DNA of 64,000 bases, from NCBI RefSeq assembly GCF_013032505.1, contig NZ_WQCG01000002.1:930001-994000 (forward strand), read 5' to 3'. Below are positions 25,256 to 32,908 of the stretch, piece after piece. This DNA comes from Ruegeria atlantica. Its GTDB lineage: Bacteria > Pseudomonadota > Alphaproteobacteria > Rhodobacterales > Rhodobacteraceae. A program made the translations under genes and the position numbers. Each line of letters begins with the position of its first letter. Position 1 is the stretch's first letter. A model generated the notes under the pieces. That model had not been told where the DNA came from. It did no database searches and worked only from the letters and a program-made list of their open reading frames with translations.

Positions 25256-26715
25256 CAGCGGTTACTCCGATCAAGACGCAAAACAAAGCGCAGAACAAAA
25301 GCCAATGTTGCCAGCACAATCAGCACACTGAACAAAGTGCCGATACGGTCATGGGGCAGCCATTCTTCATAGTGCACTGCCCAGCGACGGGGGATCGAAG
25401 CCGCGCCAGAGAACAGAAACACCGTCACAAAACCTGCGGCACCCGCGAGGTAGGTCACAAATGCGACACGGTCCAGCCCGCTCATCTGGGCGATGGTTTT
25501 GCCACGGACCAGCCAGGCCATGAAACCAAAAGCCATCGCCACTTCACCCAGCAACAGATAGGTGTGGAAATGTCCCGGGACCCACATTGTATTGTGCATC
25601 ACCTTGTTCACGCTGATCATCCCGTCGATCGACGCGGGGATCGACCCTACAGACCAGCCTGCCACAGACAAAACCAAGAGCGAGGACGTCAGATCCCAGG
25701 TCATTTTCGAGCCGCGCACGTACAGGAATGTAGAGAACGCCGTGACCGCGATGAGGGGAATGCCGCTGAAGTACGAGACCAATTGTCCAACCACCAGCAT
25801 CCATGGTGGCATGACAACATCTTGCAGCAGATGGTGCCAGTAAACGGCCATTACGAAGATCAGTACCGCATTCCAGGCTATCGCAAAAAGACGGTTCGAT
25901 TTCCAAGGCTTGCCGGTGTATTCCGGCAGGATTTCATAAACCGCGGTCACCGCCATATAGATCGACGCATTGATGAAAACGTGGCCAAAGAAGTAGATCA
26001 GGTTCTTGGCCAAAAGCGCGTTTACTTCAAATCCTGGCACCAGCAGGTGGACAAGGCTCGCCACCAATACTGCCGCACCAAGTATGATACCGATCGAGTT
26101 GAAAATAGTCACCGCAGCTGCTGCGACGATCGTTGGTGGTGGAGGGTTTTTGTCCTCGCGCCCAAGGATTAAGTTCCAGCCCAGCGCTCGTACAAGGCTA
26201 CCATAGCGGGCATGAATCTGGCGACCGAGCTCCAGATAGTACAACAGAAAGCCAACGCCGATCGAAACATATCCAAGCAAAAACGCAGCCGCTGCACCCG
26301 CCTCCCACGCTCCGCCGGAAATTGCGGGTAGCGGATACAGGAATGTCCATGCGCCACCATATCCACCAATAAAAATCGAACTCAGGATTAAGGCGACGCC
26401 CAATAGAAATAGCGCAAGGAAAGCCCAGAATATTCCAGCCGTCAGAACAATGTGACGTCCGCAAAAGTACCACATGATCGCAGCGCCAGACAGTGCGGCC
26501 GTTCCTACCATCCCTGCGCCATGGGCCGTCAGCAACTGGTAAAACAAAGCCGGATCCACTTCGATCCATTGGCCCTGTGCCGCGCGCATGATCAAGCCAA
26601 AGACCATCATCAAGGCAAAGACCGCGCCAGAGAGGATCATGGTAAGCTTAACTGCCCCGGCCTGGGGTTCAGTGGCGTTTGATTTGTCCGCGACAAGTTC
26701 AGATACAGCGCTCAT
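25255..26715 (-). CDS. norY: Heme-copper NO reductase catalytic subunit (sNOR type)
   Basis: Subunit I of a heme-copper oxidoreductase, 486 residues, about 12 membrane helices. All six metal histidines are seen: His65 (TAHGAG) and His384 for the low-spin heme, His382 (GHFH) for the active-site heme, and His245 (FFGHVFIN), His294 and His295 (YWHH) for the second metal. The cross-linked tyrosine of oxygen reductases, four residues after the first metal histidine, is replaced by Asn249. That loss, with a CuA subunit, SenC and orf1, fits sNOR, which reduces NO to N2O. An unusual B-family oxygen reductase is the alternative. Starts directly after the norS stop. Confidence 0.78.
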   Translation of the reverse strand: MSAVSELVADKSNATEPQAGAVKLTMILSGAVFALMMVFGLIMRAAQGQWIEVDPALFYQLLTAHGAGMVGTAALSGAAIMWYFCGRHIVLTAGIFWAFLALFLLGVALILSSIFIGGYGGAWTFLYPLPAISGGAWEAGAAAAFLLGYVSIGVGFLLYYLELGRQIHARYGSLVRALGWNLILGREDKNPPPPTIVAAAAVTIFNSIGIILGAAVLVASLVHLLVPGFEVNALLAKNLIYFFGHVFINASIYMAVTAVYEILPEYTGKPWKSNRLFAIAWNAVLIFVMAVYWHHLLQDVVMPPWMLVVGQLVSYFSGIPLIAVTAFSTFLYVRGSKMTWDLTSSLLVLSVAGWSVGSIPASIDGMISVNKVMHNTMWVPGHFHTYLLLGEVAMAFGFMAWLVRGKTIAQMSGLDRVAFVTYLAGAAGFVTVFLFSGAASIPRRWAVHYEEWLPHDRIGTLFSVLIVLATLAFVLRFVLRLDRSNR

Positions 26716-27225
26716 TTATTCCTCCACCGCGACGACTTCGAATTCGTTGACCATGTCCTGATGCGCCACCCCGCAGAATTCCATGCACAGGACTTGGTAA
26801 GTGCCGGGTTCTTCGAACGTGTAAGAAACTTCGGTTGTGTAACCGGGGATCACCTGGACCTGCGTCAGAAGGCGTAGGTCTGAAGTGTAAATCCCCAATC
26901 CGTGGGTAACATCTTCGGTCGTGGCGCTAAAATTGATGGGCGTTCCAGCAGGGATCTCAACTATGTCGATATCCCACCACCACTGCCCACTAGTGATAGA
27001 AACGGTGATGGCGTCGTCTGTACTGGCCAAAGCATGCGGCCATGGTCGTAATGAGCCGACTGCCACGACAACCCCGACAATCGTCATTGCCCAGATCAAG
27101 CCTGCACGTTTCGAGTTCGAATTAGGTCCGGGTTCCGGCCCGTTCGAGGCACGCGCAGCCAACCAGAAGACAAGTGACAGCGCAGCCATCAGGATCAACG
27201 AGATCAAAAGTACAACAGGCTGCAT
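26716..27225 (-). CDS. norS: CuA-containing subunit II of NO reductase/oxidase
   Basis: Cytochrome c oxidase subunit II-like protein of 169 residues. Two N-terminal hydrophobic helices are followed by a cupredoxin domain with the complete CuA site: His108 (DVTHGL), Cys147, Cys151, His155 and Met158 (CMEFCGVAHQDM). The aromatic QWWWDID strand is the electron entry region. It takes electrons from cytochrome c and passes them to NorY. First gene of the seven-gene operon, with the NsrR-type palindrome 12 bases upstream of its start codon. Confidence 0.85.
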   Translation of the reverse strand: MQPVVLLISLILMAALSLVFWLAARASNGPEPGPNSNSKRAGLIWAMTIVGVVVAVGSLRPWPHALASTDDAITVSITSGQWWWDIDIVEIPAGTPINFSATTEDVTHGLGIYTSDLRLLTQVQVIPGYTTEVSYTFEEPGTYQVLCMEFCGVAHQDMVNEFEVVAVEE

Positions 27226-27236
27226 GAGCCATCTCC

Positions 27237-27265
27237 TTTATTAGGTATCTAAAATACCTATTAAA
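27237..27265. promoter_or_regulatory. NsrR-type operator before norS
   Basis: 29-base palindrome with half-sites TTTATTAGGTAT and ATACCTATTAAA around a 5-base spacer; one mismatch between arms. It is the same sequence type as the palindrome before the globin operon and structurally like E. coli NsrR sites (two 11-base arms around one base). Its centre is 26 bases upstream of the norS ATG. Confidence 0.8.
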
Positions 27266-27286
27266 ATTGTTGAAAAAAGATGTCAA

Positions 27287-27315
27287 CAAAATAGGCATTT
27301 TCAAAGCTTATTTTT
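27287..27315. promoter_or_regulatory. Weaker NsrR-type site before nsrR
   Basis: A good left half AATAGGCAT (27290-27298), five spacer bases and a degraded right half AAGCTTATT. Centre 31 bases before the nsrR ATG; suggests modest autoregulation. Confidence 0.5.
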
Positions 27316-27331
27316 TATGGGAGATATAGCT

Positions 27332-27796
27332 ATGCAAATTACAAAGTTCTCCGACTATGCCTTGCGCATCCTGATCCACCTCGCCACCCATGAAGAAGGG
27401 TTAATGTCGACCCGTGAAATCGCGGCGATGCAGAACTTACCCTTCAATCACCTGGCCAAGATCTCCCAGTGGCTCACACACGAGGGCTATGTAGAATCGG
27501 TGCGTGGACGTAACGGGGGCATGCGTATGGCCTTACCTCCTGATGCGATATCGATTGGCGGCCTGCTGCGTAAATCCGAACGCGGAACCCCTTTGGTGGA
27601 ATGCATGAAGGAAGACGGTGGCTGTTGTGTGATGACGCCCGCTTGTGGGTTGCTACCAATTCTTAACGAAGCTCAGGAGGCGTTCTTTGCTGCCTTGGAT
27701 AGCAAGACATTGCAGGATGTATTAGAAGGAAATCGCGGAATGAAAAACTTGATCCGGGCGCTAGAAGTTAGCCATGCACTGGCTTCAGATCATTAA
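27332..27796 (+). CDS. nsrR: Nitric-oxide-sensing Rrf2-family repressor NsrR
   Basis: Rrf2-family regulator of 154 residues. It opens MQITKFSDYALRILIHLA, the classic NsrR start, followed by the HTH (STREIAAMQNLPFNHLAKISQWL) and the wing VRGRNGGMRMA. The iron-sulfur ligands are in ECMKEDGGCCVMTPAC: Cys91, Cys98/99 and Cys105; spacing x7-x5 agrees with B. subtilis NsrR. The ATG at 27332 has GGGAG eight bases upstream and is preferred to the ATG at 27317. Divergent from norS. NO destroys the cluster and relieves repression; targets are inferred to be the norS operon, itself and the globin-cbb3 operon. Confidence 0.88.
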   Translation: MQITKFSDYALRILIHLATHEEGLMSTREIAAMQNLPFNHLAKISQWLTHEGYVESVRGRNGGMRMALPPDAISIGGLLRKSERGTPLVECMKEDGGCCVMTPACGLLPILNEAQEAFFAALDSKTLQDVLEGNRGMKNLIRALEVSHALASDH

Positions 27797-27829
27797 TACG
27801 CAAATTGAAATCGTATAAAATCACGATTT

Positions 27830-27994
27830 TCATTTAGCTGCGCCCGGCACGACACCTTCAATCGCCTGCCCGTCCCATACCTCGAATGCCATGGAAAGAT
27901 GCCATGCCTTGAATCCGATGTACCCAATCACCAGGAGCAGGATCATCAGATACATTGCCCTGCGGAATCTTGGGTTTTCTTCAGCTTGGTGCAT
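27830..27994 (-). CDS. 54-residue single-helix membrane peptide at end of cbb3 operon
   Basis: Small gene: ATG at 27994, overlapping the end of ccoP by 14 bases, stop at 27830. The peptide has a charged N-terminus (MHQAEENPRFRRA), one membrane helix (MYLMILLLVIGYIGFKAW) and a short acidic outer tail. Size, topology and position suggest an oxidase accessory or assembly peptide, comparable in style to CcoQ/CcoH/CydX-type peptides, but it matches none that I recognise. A real coding region is supported by the clean overlap and membrane pattern. Confidence 0.65.
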   Translation of the reverse strand: MHQAEENPRFRRAMYLMILLLVIGYIGFKAWHLSMAFEVWDGQAIEGVVPGAAK

Positions 27995-28847
27995 CTTCTG
28001 AATTCCAGAGTAAGTACAATGTCAGCATTCGGATCTGAGCGTCACTCAAGCGCCCGTCCCACGCCGGCATCACACCTTGTCGACCAAAATAGATGCTGTG
28101 ATAGATAGCGTCCCGGTCGCCCCCATAGATCCAACTTTCATCACCCAAATCCGGCGCGCCGATTTCATACCCCCCGCGGCCGTCATCACCGTGACACGCC
28201 GCGCAATTTTCTTCGAAAACCAATCTCCCATTTTCGGCCAACGTCGCATCATGCTGTCGTCCAGACAGAGACAAGACAAATTCCGTGACCTCCTTGACCT
28301 GCTGCTTATCGATCATCCCATCCGCACCAAAGGCAAGCATCTGTGCGATCCGTGTATCGTCATGCTGCGCATTGATCCCATATAGAATAGTCGCCTCTAT
28401 CTCTTCCGGAGAGCCTGACCAAAGCCAATGACCGTCCGCCAGATTGGGAAAGCCAACCTGCCCTTTAAGGTCATTCCGGTGACAAGCGGCACAATTGTCG
28501 GCGTAAAGCTTGGAAATCGACGCGCTATACCGCGCCTCAAGCGCGGGGTCTGCGGCCAGTTCCTCAATATCCCCGAGTGCGAAGGGCGCGAACGCTACCT
28601 CTCGATCTGCATCAGCTTGCAAAAGTGCAGTCATAACTTCGGCGCGCGAGGAATAGCCAAGCATTCCCTTCGCGTAGTCACGCACACTCGGGAAAGATGG
28701 GTAAAACACCCAATACAGCGCTGCTACGAAAATACTGATCCAAAGCGCCCATCGGGCAGCCCAGGGAACGGGTGTGTCCAGCTCTTTGATGCCGTCCCAT
28801 TCATGGCCTGTCAGATCGGTGCCGGAAACGGGATCCTTTTCCTTCAT
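27981..28847 (-). CDS. ccoP: cbb3 oxidase di-heme subunit CcoP
   Basis: Membrane-anchored di-heme cytochrome c of 288 residues. N-terminal VSGTDLTGHEWDGIKELDTPVPWAARW is the diagnostic CcoP/FixP opening and is followed by one membrane helix (about 33-50). Heme motifs CAACH are at 119-123 and 215-219. Electrons pass from soluble cytochrome c through CcoP to CcoO and CcoN. The ATG at 28847 overlaps the ccoQ stop (ATGA); a GTG two codons upstream is possible. Confidence 0.95.
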   Translation of the reverse strand: MKEKDPVSGTDLTGHEWDGIKELDTPVPWAARWALWISIFVAALYWVFYPSFPSVRDYAKGMLGYSSRAEVMTALLQADADREVAFAPFALGDIEELAADPALEARYSASISKLYADNCAACHRNDLKGQVGFPNLADGHWLWSGSPEEIEATILYGINAQHDDTRIAQMLAFGADGMIDKQQVKEVTEFVLSLSGRQHDATLAENGRLVFEENCAACHGDDGRGGYEIGAPDLGDESWIYGGDRDAIYHSIYFGRQGVMPAWDGRLSDAQIRMLTLYLLWNSEDAPS

Positions 28848-29011
28848 CGCCACGGCTGATCCTCCCGGCTATCGAGTGGGGATTGGGCGGCATCGTCGTA
28901 GACTTTCCGGCGCGAGGGCCAATAAGTCCAAATCGATGCAGCTAAAAAGACGACCAGCAGGTAGATTGCGCCCCAAGTCTTAGAGAAAACGAGAACTGTA
29001 TCATGTGTCAT
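28844..29011 (-). CDS. ccoQ: cbb3 oxidase small subunit CcoQ
   Basis: Peptide of 55 residues beginning MTHDTVLVFSKTWGAIYLLV, with a single membrane helix (about 14-31) and the typical W-x-Y-W-P-S-R-R end of the helix followed by a polar tail (AAQSPLDSREDQPWR). The start overlaps the ccoO stop by 4 bases and the stop overlaps the ccoP start. CcoQ/FixQ stabilises the cbb3 complex. Confidence 0.9.
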   Translation of the reverse strand: MTHDTVLVFSKTWGAIYLLVVFLAASIWTYWPSRRKVYDDAAQSPLDSREDQPWR

Positions 29012-29739
29012 CGTTGGACCTCCTCAAGGTTCAACGAGTCCAGATCAGCCAAGGTGCCAAGAACCTGAAGATAGGCCACAAGGGCATCCATTTCCGTCAG
29101 CTTGCCCGGTTGCCCGTCATAGTCCCGAACCTGAACGTTTTCACCGTAACTTGCCTGCAACTCTCCTTCAAAGTACTGCTCAGCATCCGCCTGCCATTCG
29201 GCGTCCTTTTCGGCGTTTTCGATCTGGGCGTCCGTATAAGGCACACCAGCCCGGCTGAGCGCTGTCAGCGAGGCAGGTAAATGCCCAGTCGCAAGGCGCG
29301 TCTCGGACAAAAACGCATAGCCCGGCATGATCGACCCATCGACCAGCTCTCGCGGCGCTTCCAGATGCGCTACATGCCATGCATCGGAGTATTTGCCGCC
29401 AATGCGCGCCAAGTCCGGCCCTGTACGTTTCGAGCCCCATTGAAACGGATGGTCATACATGCTTTCGGCAGCCAGGCTATAATGCCCATAACGTTCTATG
29501 TCCGACCGTAGGGTCCGGATCATCTGACTGTGGCAGGCATAGCAGCCCTCGCGTACATAGATATCGCGCCCGGCAAGTTCCAGCGGCGTGTAGGGCCGCA
29601 TGCCTTCGACTTTTTCCACTGTGTTTTCGATCGTGAACAACGGCGCGATTTCGACAATGCCACCGATCGATGCAACCATCAGGATTGCCGTTGCAAACCC
29701 AAGTGAATGGCGTTCGAGTTTTTGGTGCTGAGTGCTCAT
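29008..29739 (-). CDS. ccoO: cbb3 oxidase mono-heme subunit CcoO
   Basis: Membrane-anchored mono-heme cytochrome c of 243 residues. One N-terminal helix (about 15-33), then YTPLELAGRDIYVREGCYACHSQMIRTL, the standard CcoO heme site with CYACH. GSKRTGPDLARIGGKYSDAWH and IMPGYAFL (axial Met) follow. It accepts electrons from CcoP and feeds CcoN. Seven bases after the ccoN stop and overlapping ccoQ by 4 bases. Confidence 0.96.
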   Translation of the reverse strand: MSTQHQKLERHSLGFATAILMVASIGGIVEIAPLFTIENTVEKVEGMRPYTPLELAGRDIYVREGCYACHSQMIRTLRSDIERYGHYSLAAESMYDHPFQWGSKRTGPDLARIGGKYSDAWHVAHLEAPRELVDGSIMPGYAFLSETRLATGHLPASLTALSRAGVPYTDAQIENAEKDAEWQADAEQYFEGELQASYGENVQVRDYDGQPGKLTEMDALVAYLQVLGTLADLDSLNLEEVQR

Positions 29740-29745
29740 CGGGAC

Positions 29746-31368
29746 TTACTCCGCCGGCTGCTGGATCAAAGGTCCAGCTGCCCGGGTTTGGGCGATCTTC
29801 GGCCCGCTCACAGTCATGTAGATGTTGTATGCACCGATGCAGGCTCCGATCAGATACAACAGCCCTCCTATCGCGCGGGCGACATAGTAGGGATGCATCG
29901 CGATCACGCTGTCCAGGAAGGAATAGAGGAAAGCGCCGTCCGCATCATAGGTCTGCCACATCAGCGATTGCGTGATGCCGCTGTTCCACATCGCGCCGAC
30001 GTAAATCAGCGTTCCGCTCAGGGCGAGCCAGAAGTGCCAGGCTTCCAGCCGCAAGGAATATACGCCTTCCCGCTTCCATATCCAGGGCACCAATTTGTAC
30101 AGGGCACCAAAGGTGATGAAGGCAACCCAACCCAAGGCGCCGGCATGAACGTGCCCAACCGTCCAGTCGGTATAGTGGCTTAGCGAGTTTACCGGGCGGA
30201 TCGCCATAAACGAACCTTCAAATGTCGACAGCCCATAGAACAAAATTGCGACCATCATGAACCGGACCGCCGGGTCCGTCCGGACTTTATCCCAAGCCCC
30301 GTTGATCGTAAGGATGCCGTTGAACACAGAGGCCCAGCTGGGGACCAGCAGAATGATCGACATGGTCATGCCAAGATACTGAACCCAGTCAGGCAGGGCC
30401 GTATAGTGCAGGTGATGCGATCCGGCCCAGAGGTACAGAAAAGTGATCCCCCAAAACCCCACAATCGACATGCGGTACGAATAGATCGGCCGGTTCACAG
30501 ATTTGGGCAGGAAGTAATAGAGCATCCCCAAGAAACCTGCCGTAAGCAGGAATCCAACTGCGTTATGCCCGTACCACCACTGCGTCATGGCATCCTGTGT
30601 CCCCGAAAAAAGCGAGTAACTTTTGGGGTATGCGATGGAGACGGGGACCGAGAGGTTGTTCACCGTGTGCAGCATCGCGATCACGACGATGAAAGCCAGA
30701 TAGTACCAGTTGGCCACATAGATATGCGGCTCTGCCCGGCGCGAGAGGGTCTTTAGATAAAGCGCGAGGTACCCTACCCATACAACCAGCAACAAAAGAT
30801 CCGCATACCATTCCGGTTCCGCATATTCCTTAGATTGGGTAATCCCCAAGGGGTAGCCGGTCGCCGCAAGGACCATGAAAAGGTTATAGCCCCAAAACAC
30901 CATCCAAGGCAGTGTTTCACTGGCCAGTCTTGCCCGAGAGGTGCGCTGCACCACGTAAAATGAAGTCGCGATTAGTGCGTTGCCGCCAAATCCAAAGATT
31001 ACCGCAGACGTATGTACCGGACGCAACCGGCCAAAATTCGACCAGAACACATCCCCGTTCAATGCCGGAAAGGCAAGCTGCCAAGCCAGAATGTCTCCGA
31101 CGGTAAAACCGACCAAGGCCCAAAATAGCGCAGCTATGACACCGTAACGCGTGACCTTGTCATTATACTCAAGCGGGATGTCCCGGACTTCTTCGCTCAT
31201 TCGGGTGATCATCCAGAGCAACCCCCAACCGGCGAAGATGGCAATCATCCAACCATGGAGCACATAGGCAAGAGGTACACCCCAACCAAGAATGGCCGCT
31301 CCGCCGACCAAAACAATGGCAAGGGCACACAGGACCAAAACGTTTTCGACGGTATTATTATTCAGCAT
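29746..31368 (-). CDS. ccoN: cbb3-type cytochrome c oxidase catalytic subunit CcoN
   Basis: Catalytic subunit of the high-affinity proton-pumping cbb3 oxidase, 540 residues and about 12 helices. Low-spin heme ligand His is in [20 protein letters not shown]. The metal histidine [16 protein letters not shown], the [15 protein letters not shown] pair, and the [15 protein letters not shown] heme ligands are all intact. The cross-linked tyrosine on helix VII ([19 protein letters not shown] region) is consistent with the family. AGGAG precedes the ATG at 31368, which overlaps the DUF1971 gene by 11 bases. This tight coupling to NO-linked genes is unusual for a cbb3 operon. Confidence 0.95.
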   Translation of the reverse strand: MLNNNTVENVLVLCALAIVLVGGAAILGWGVPLAYVLHGWMIAIFAGWGLLWMITRMSEEVRDIPLEYNDKVTRYGVIAALFWALVGFTVGDILAWQLAFPALNGDVFWSNFGRLRPVHTSAVIFGFGGNALIATSFYVVQRTSRARLASETLPWMVFWGYNLFMVLAATGYPLGITQSKEYAEPEWYADLLLLVVWVGYLALYLKTLSRRAEPHIYVANWYYLAFIVVIAMLHTVNNLSVPVSIAYPKSYSLFSGTQDAMTQWWYGHNAVGFLLTAGFLGMLYYFLPKSVNRPIYSYRMSIVGFWGITFLYLWAGSHHLHYTALPDWVQYLGMTMSIILLVPSWASVFNGILTINGAWDKVRTDPAVRFMMVAILFYGLSTFEGSFMAIRPVNSLSHYTDWTVGHVHAGALGWVAFITFGALYKLVPWIWKREGVYSLRLEAWHFWLALSGTLIYVGAMWNSGITQSLMWQTYDADGAFLYSFLDSVIAMHPYYVARAIGGLLYLIGACIGAYNIYMTVSGPKIAQTRAAGPLIQQPAE

Positions 31369-31648
31369 CTGGGCTCTCCTGCCGGTGAAAACGCACCTCG
31401 AATGCAACCTCCCCTATGGGGTTTACGGAGTGAGTTTCCTGGGGCGCAAAGACCGCCGTTTCACCCGCAGCCAACACCAAGTCATCTTTGTTGTTCCGGC
31501 GCAGCAAGAGCTGGCCGGATTGCACGGCCAACTGACCCCAGACACCGGCTTTCGTGCTGTGATCCTTGCGCAATTTTTCTGGCAGAGTGTCGTGTGTGAA
31601 TTGTGAAGTCGCATAGTGCACCACGCCTTTCGGAAGGGCTTCTGTCAT
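31358..31648 (-). CDS. DUF1971 (TehB-like cupin) protein
   Basis: Protein of 96 residues that matches DUF1971 in pattern: [21 protein letters not shown], then [23 protein letters not shown] and EVRF, a small cupin-like barrel also found fused to TehB. DUF1971 genes recur in NO-responsive regulons in proteobacteria (known from comparative regulon studies). The biochemical role is unknown. The ATG at 31648 overlaps the DUF2189 stop (ATGA), and an upstream in-frame extension is not family sequence. Confidence 0.82.
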   Translation of the reverse strand: MTEALPKGVVHYATSQFTHDTLPEKLRKDHSTKAGVWGQLAVQSGQLLLRRNNKDDLVLAAGETAVFAPQETHSVNPIGEVAFEVRFHRQESPDAE

Positions 31649-32388
31649 TTCGCGTCTCCATGGAAAAGCTCGGCATAGGCATGCCAGGTTGAGTATCCCA
31701 GCAAAGGGAAAACTACGGCCAGTCCTATCAGACCTGTTAAAACCCCCAACAAAGTCAGCGCGGTAATCACACCGCCCCAACACAGGCAAAGTCGAAAATT
31801 GTGAGTGGTGGCATTAAAACTCAGCCCCATCGCTGAGAAGCCATCGATCTTGCGATCTACGAGCATCGGTAGCGAAAAGGCTGAGACAGCGAACCCCAAG
31901 GACGCAAACAATCCGCCGATCAAAGATCCAGAGATCAACAAAGCCCAGCCCGACGGTGTGCTGATCATCAGCAGTACAGTATCAGCGAAGCCAGAGAACG
32001 GGCGCAGACCATATACGATGGCGAACATGATTGTCGCGGCACGTATCCAAGTCAGGGCAAACACCATGAGGATCGCGCCGACCAGAGCAATCTGACCTTT
32101 CGCTACAGTTGGTCCAGTGTCACCGCTCGCGATCGAATACAAACCAACGGTTGCAATGGGCCCAACAAGCATGCCACCAGCCAAAAGTGGCAGCAGAACC
32201 CAACCTTGACCACTGAATACAAGGCCCGCGACACACACCCATCCCAACAGAACAAGCGCGACGCCATAACATAGGGAATAAACAATGTTCGCTTTGAAAT
32301 CGCACCACCCCGCTCGCAACCAACGCTTCACGACTTGGATCGGCGGCTCGGGAATGACCTGCGCTTTTGAATACAACGAAATGGTCAT
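31645..32388 (-). CDS. DUF2189 membrane protein
   Basis: Integral membrane protein of 247 residues with about six hydrophobic segments. The family opening is VVKRWLRAGWCDFKANIVYSLCYG, and the end HAYAELFHGD is typical of DUF2189. Its function is unknown, but it is often adjacent to respiratory oxidase or NO-responsive genes. Start overlaps the globin stop by 4 bases, and its stop overlaps the DUF1971 start, so the three small genes and ccoN form one translationally coupled block. Confidence 0.85.
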   Translation of the reverse strand: MTISLYSKAQVIPEPPIQVVKRWLRAGWCDFKANIVYSLCYGVALVLLGWVCVAGLVFSGQGWVLLPLLAGGMLVGPIATVGLYSIASGDTGPTVAKGQIALVGAILMVFALTWIRAATIMFAIVYGLRPFSGFADTVLLMISTPSGWALLISGSLIGGLFASLGFAVSAFSLPMLVDRKIDGFSAMGLSFNATTHNFRLCLCWGGVITALTLLGVLTGLIGLAVVFPLLGYSTWHAYAELFHGDAK

Positions 32389-32804
32389 GACAACACCGGA
32401 GGGGCACCCGCCTCGCGACGAAAGTTTTCGATCCCAAAGGTCAAACCTTTACCGATCCGGTTGGCCAAATGTGTAAAAGCTTGGGCGGTATCTGGCTGCA
32501 AAACCTGATGCGCGGTTTTCTCAAACAGGTCGAGCCAAATGGGGAAATGCTCAGGAAGAACATCCGAATTCGCCAGATGTACCTGCATCGGATTTCCGGA
32601 ATATCCAGGTTCCCTTAGGATCGCACCGCGCCAAAACGAAGCGATCTTTTCTTCATGTGCCTGCCAATCCTGAATGACCTCATTGAACACAGGTCCCAAA
32701 TCGGGATGTGCTCTTACCTCCACATAAAACCTGCAAACCAGTATCCCTATTTCTTCGGCGGAAATTTCAAACATCTGTGGTTTGGAAACCGTTGCAGCTG
32801 ACAT
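32385..32804 (-). CDS. Group III truncated hemoglobin
   Basis: Globin of 139 residues of the truncated group III (YjbI/cHb-like) type. Recognisable segments are ISAEEIGILVCRFYVEVRAHPDLGPVFNEVI (helices B-C/E start), KIASFWRGAIL (group III W), and the proximal-histidine region SDVLPEHFPIWLDLFEKTA. Group III globins in other bacteria bind O2 or NO and protect terminal oxidases. GGAG precedes the ATG. First gene of the operon globin-DUF2189-DUF1971-ccoNOQP and directly downstream of a long NsrR-type palindrome. Confidence 0.88.
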   Translation of the reverse strand: MSAATVSKPQMFEISAEEIGILVCRFYVEVRAHPDLGPVFNEVIQDWQAHEEKIASFWRGAILREPGYSGNPMQVHLANSDVLPEHFPIWLDLFEKTAHQVLQPDTAQAFTHLANRIGKGLTFGIENFRREAGAPPVLS

Positions 32805-32835
32805 CAGAATCTACTCCATTTCAGGCTCCTGTTTT

Positions 32836-32876
32836 GTCTCCTTTAATAGGCATTGTCAATACCTATTAAAGGAGAC
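32836..32876. promoter_or_regulatory. 41-base palindrome, NsrR-type operator before globin-cbb3 operon
   Basis: Two 20-base arms around one central base (32856) with a single mismatched pair; the outer 15 bases of each arm (GTCTCCTTTAATAGG) are perfectly complementary. The inner 29 bases align with the site before norS, including half-site TTTAATAGGCAT and the same 5-base spacer. Centre 52 bases before the globin ATG. Confidence 0.82.
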
Positions 32877-32908
32877 GCCAGCCCACCTGAGGAACCCCAA
32901 CCGGCCCC

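Noticed and set aside
25351..26172. 273-codon plus-strand open frame
   Set aside because: Antisense shadow of norY, rich in His/Arg/Gln as expected from the complement of a membrane protein.
29746..31368. Reading the 29.7-31.4 kb subunit as a NorB NO reductase
   Set aside because: The WWYGHN and [12 protein letters not shown] segments and the following ccoO, ccoQ and ccoP genes are those of cbb3 oxidase.
32836..32876. Palindrome as a transcription terminator of the SrpA-like gene
   Set aside because: It lies past that gene's end and has a hairpin shape but no T-run on the minus strand, and its inner half-sites equal those before norS; an operator fits better.
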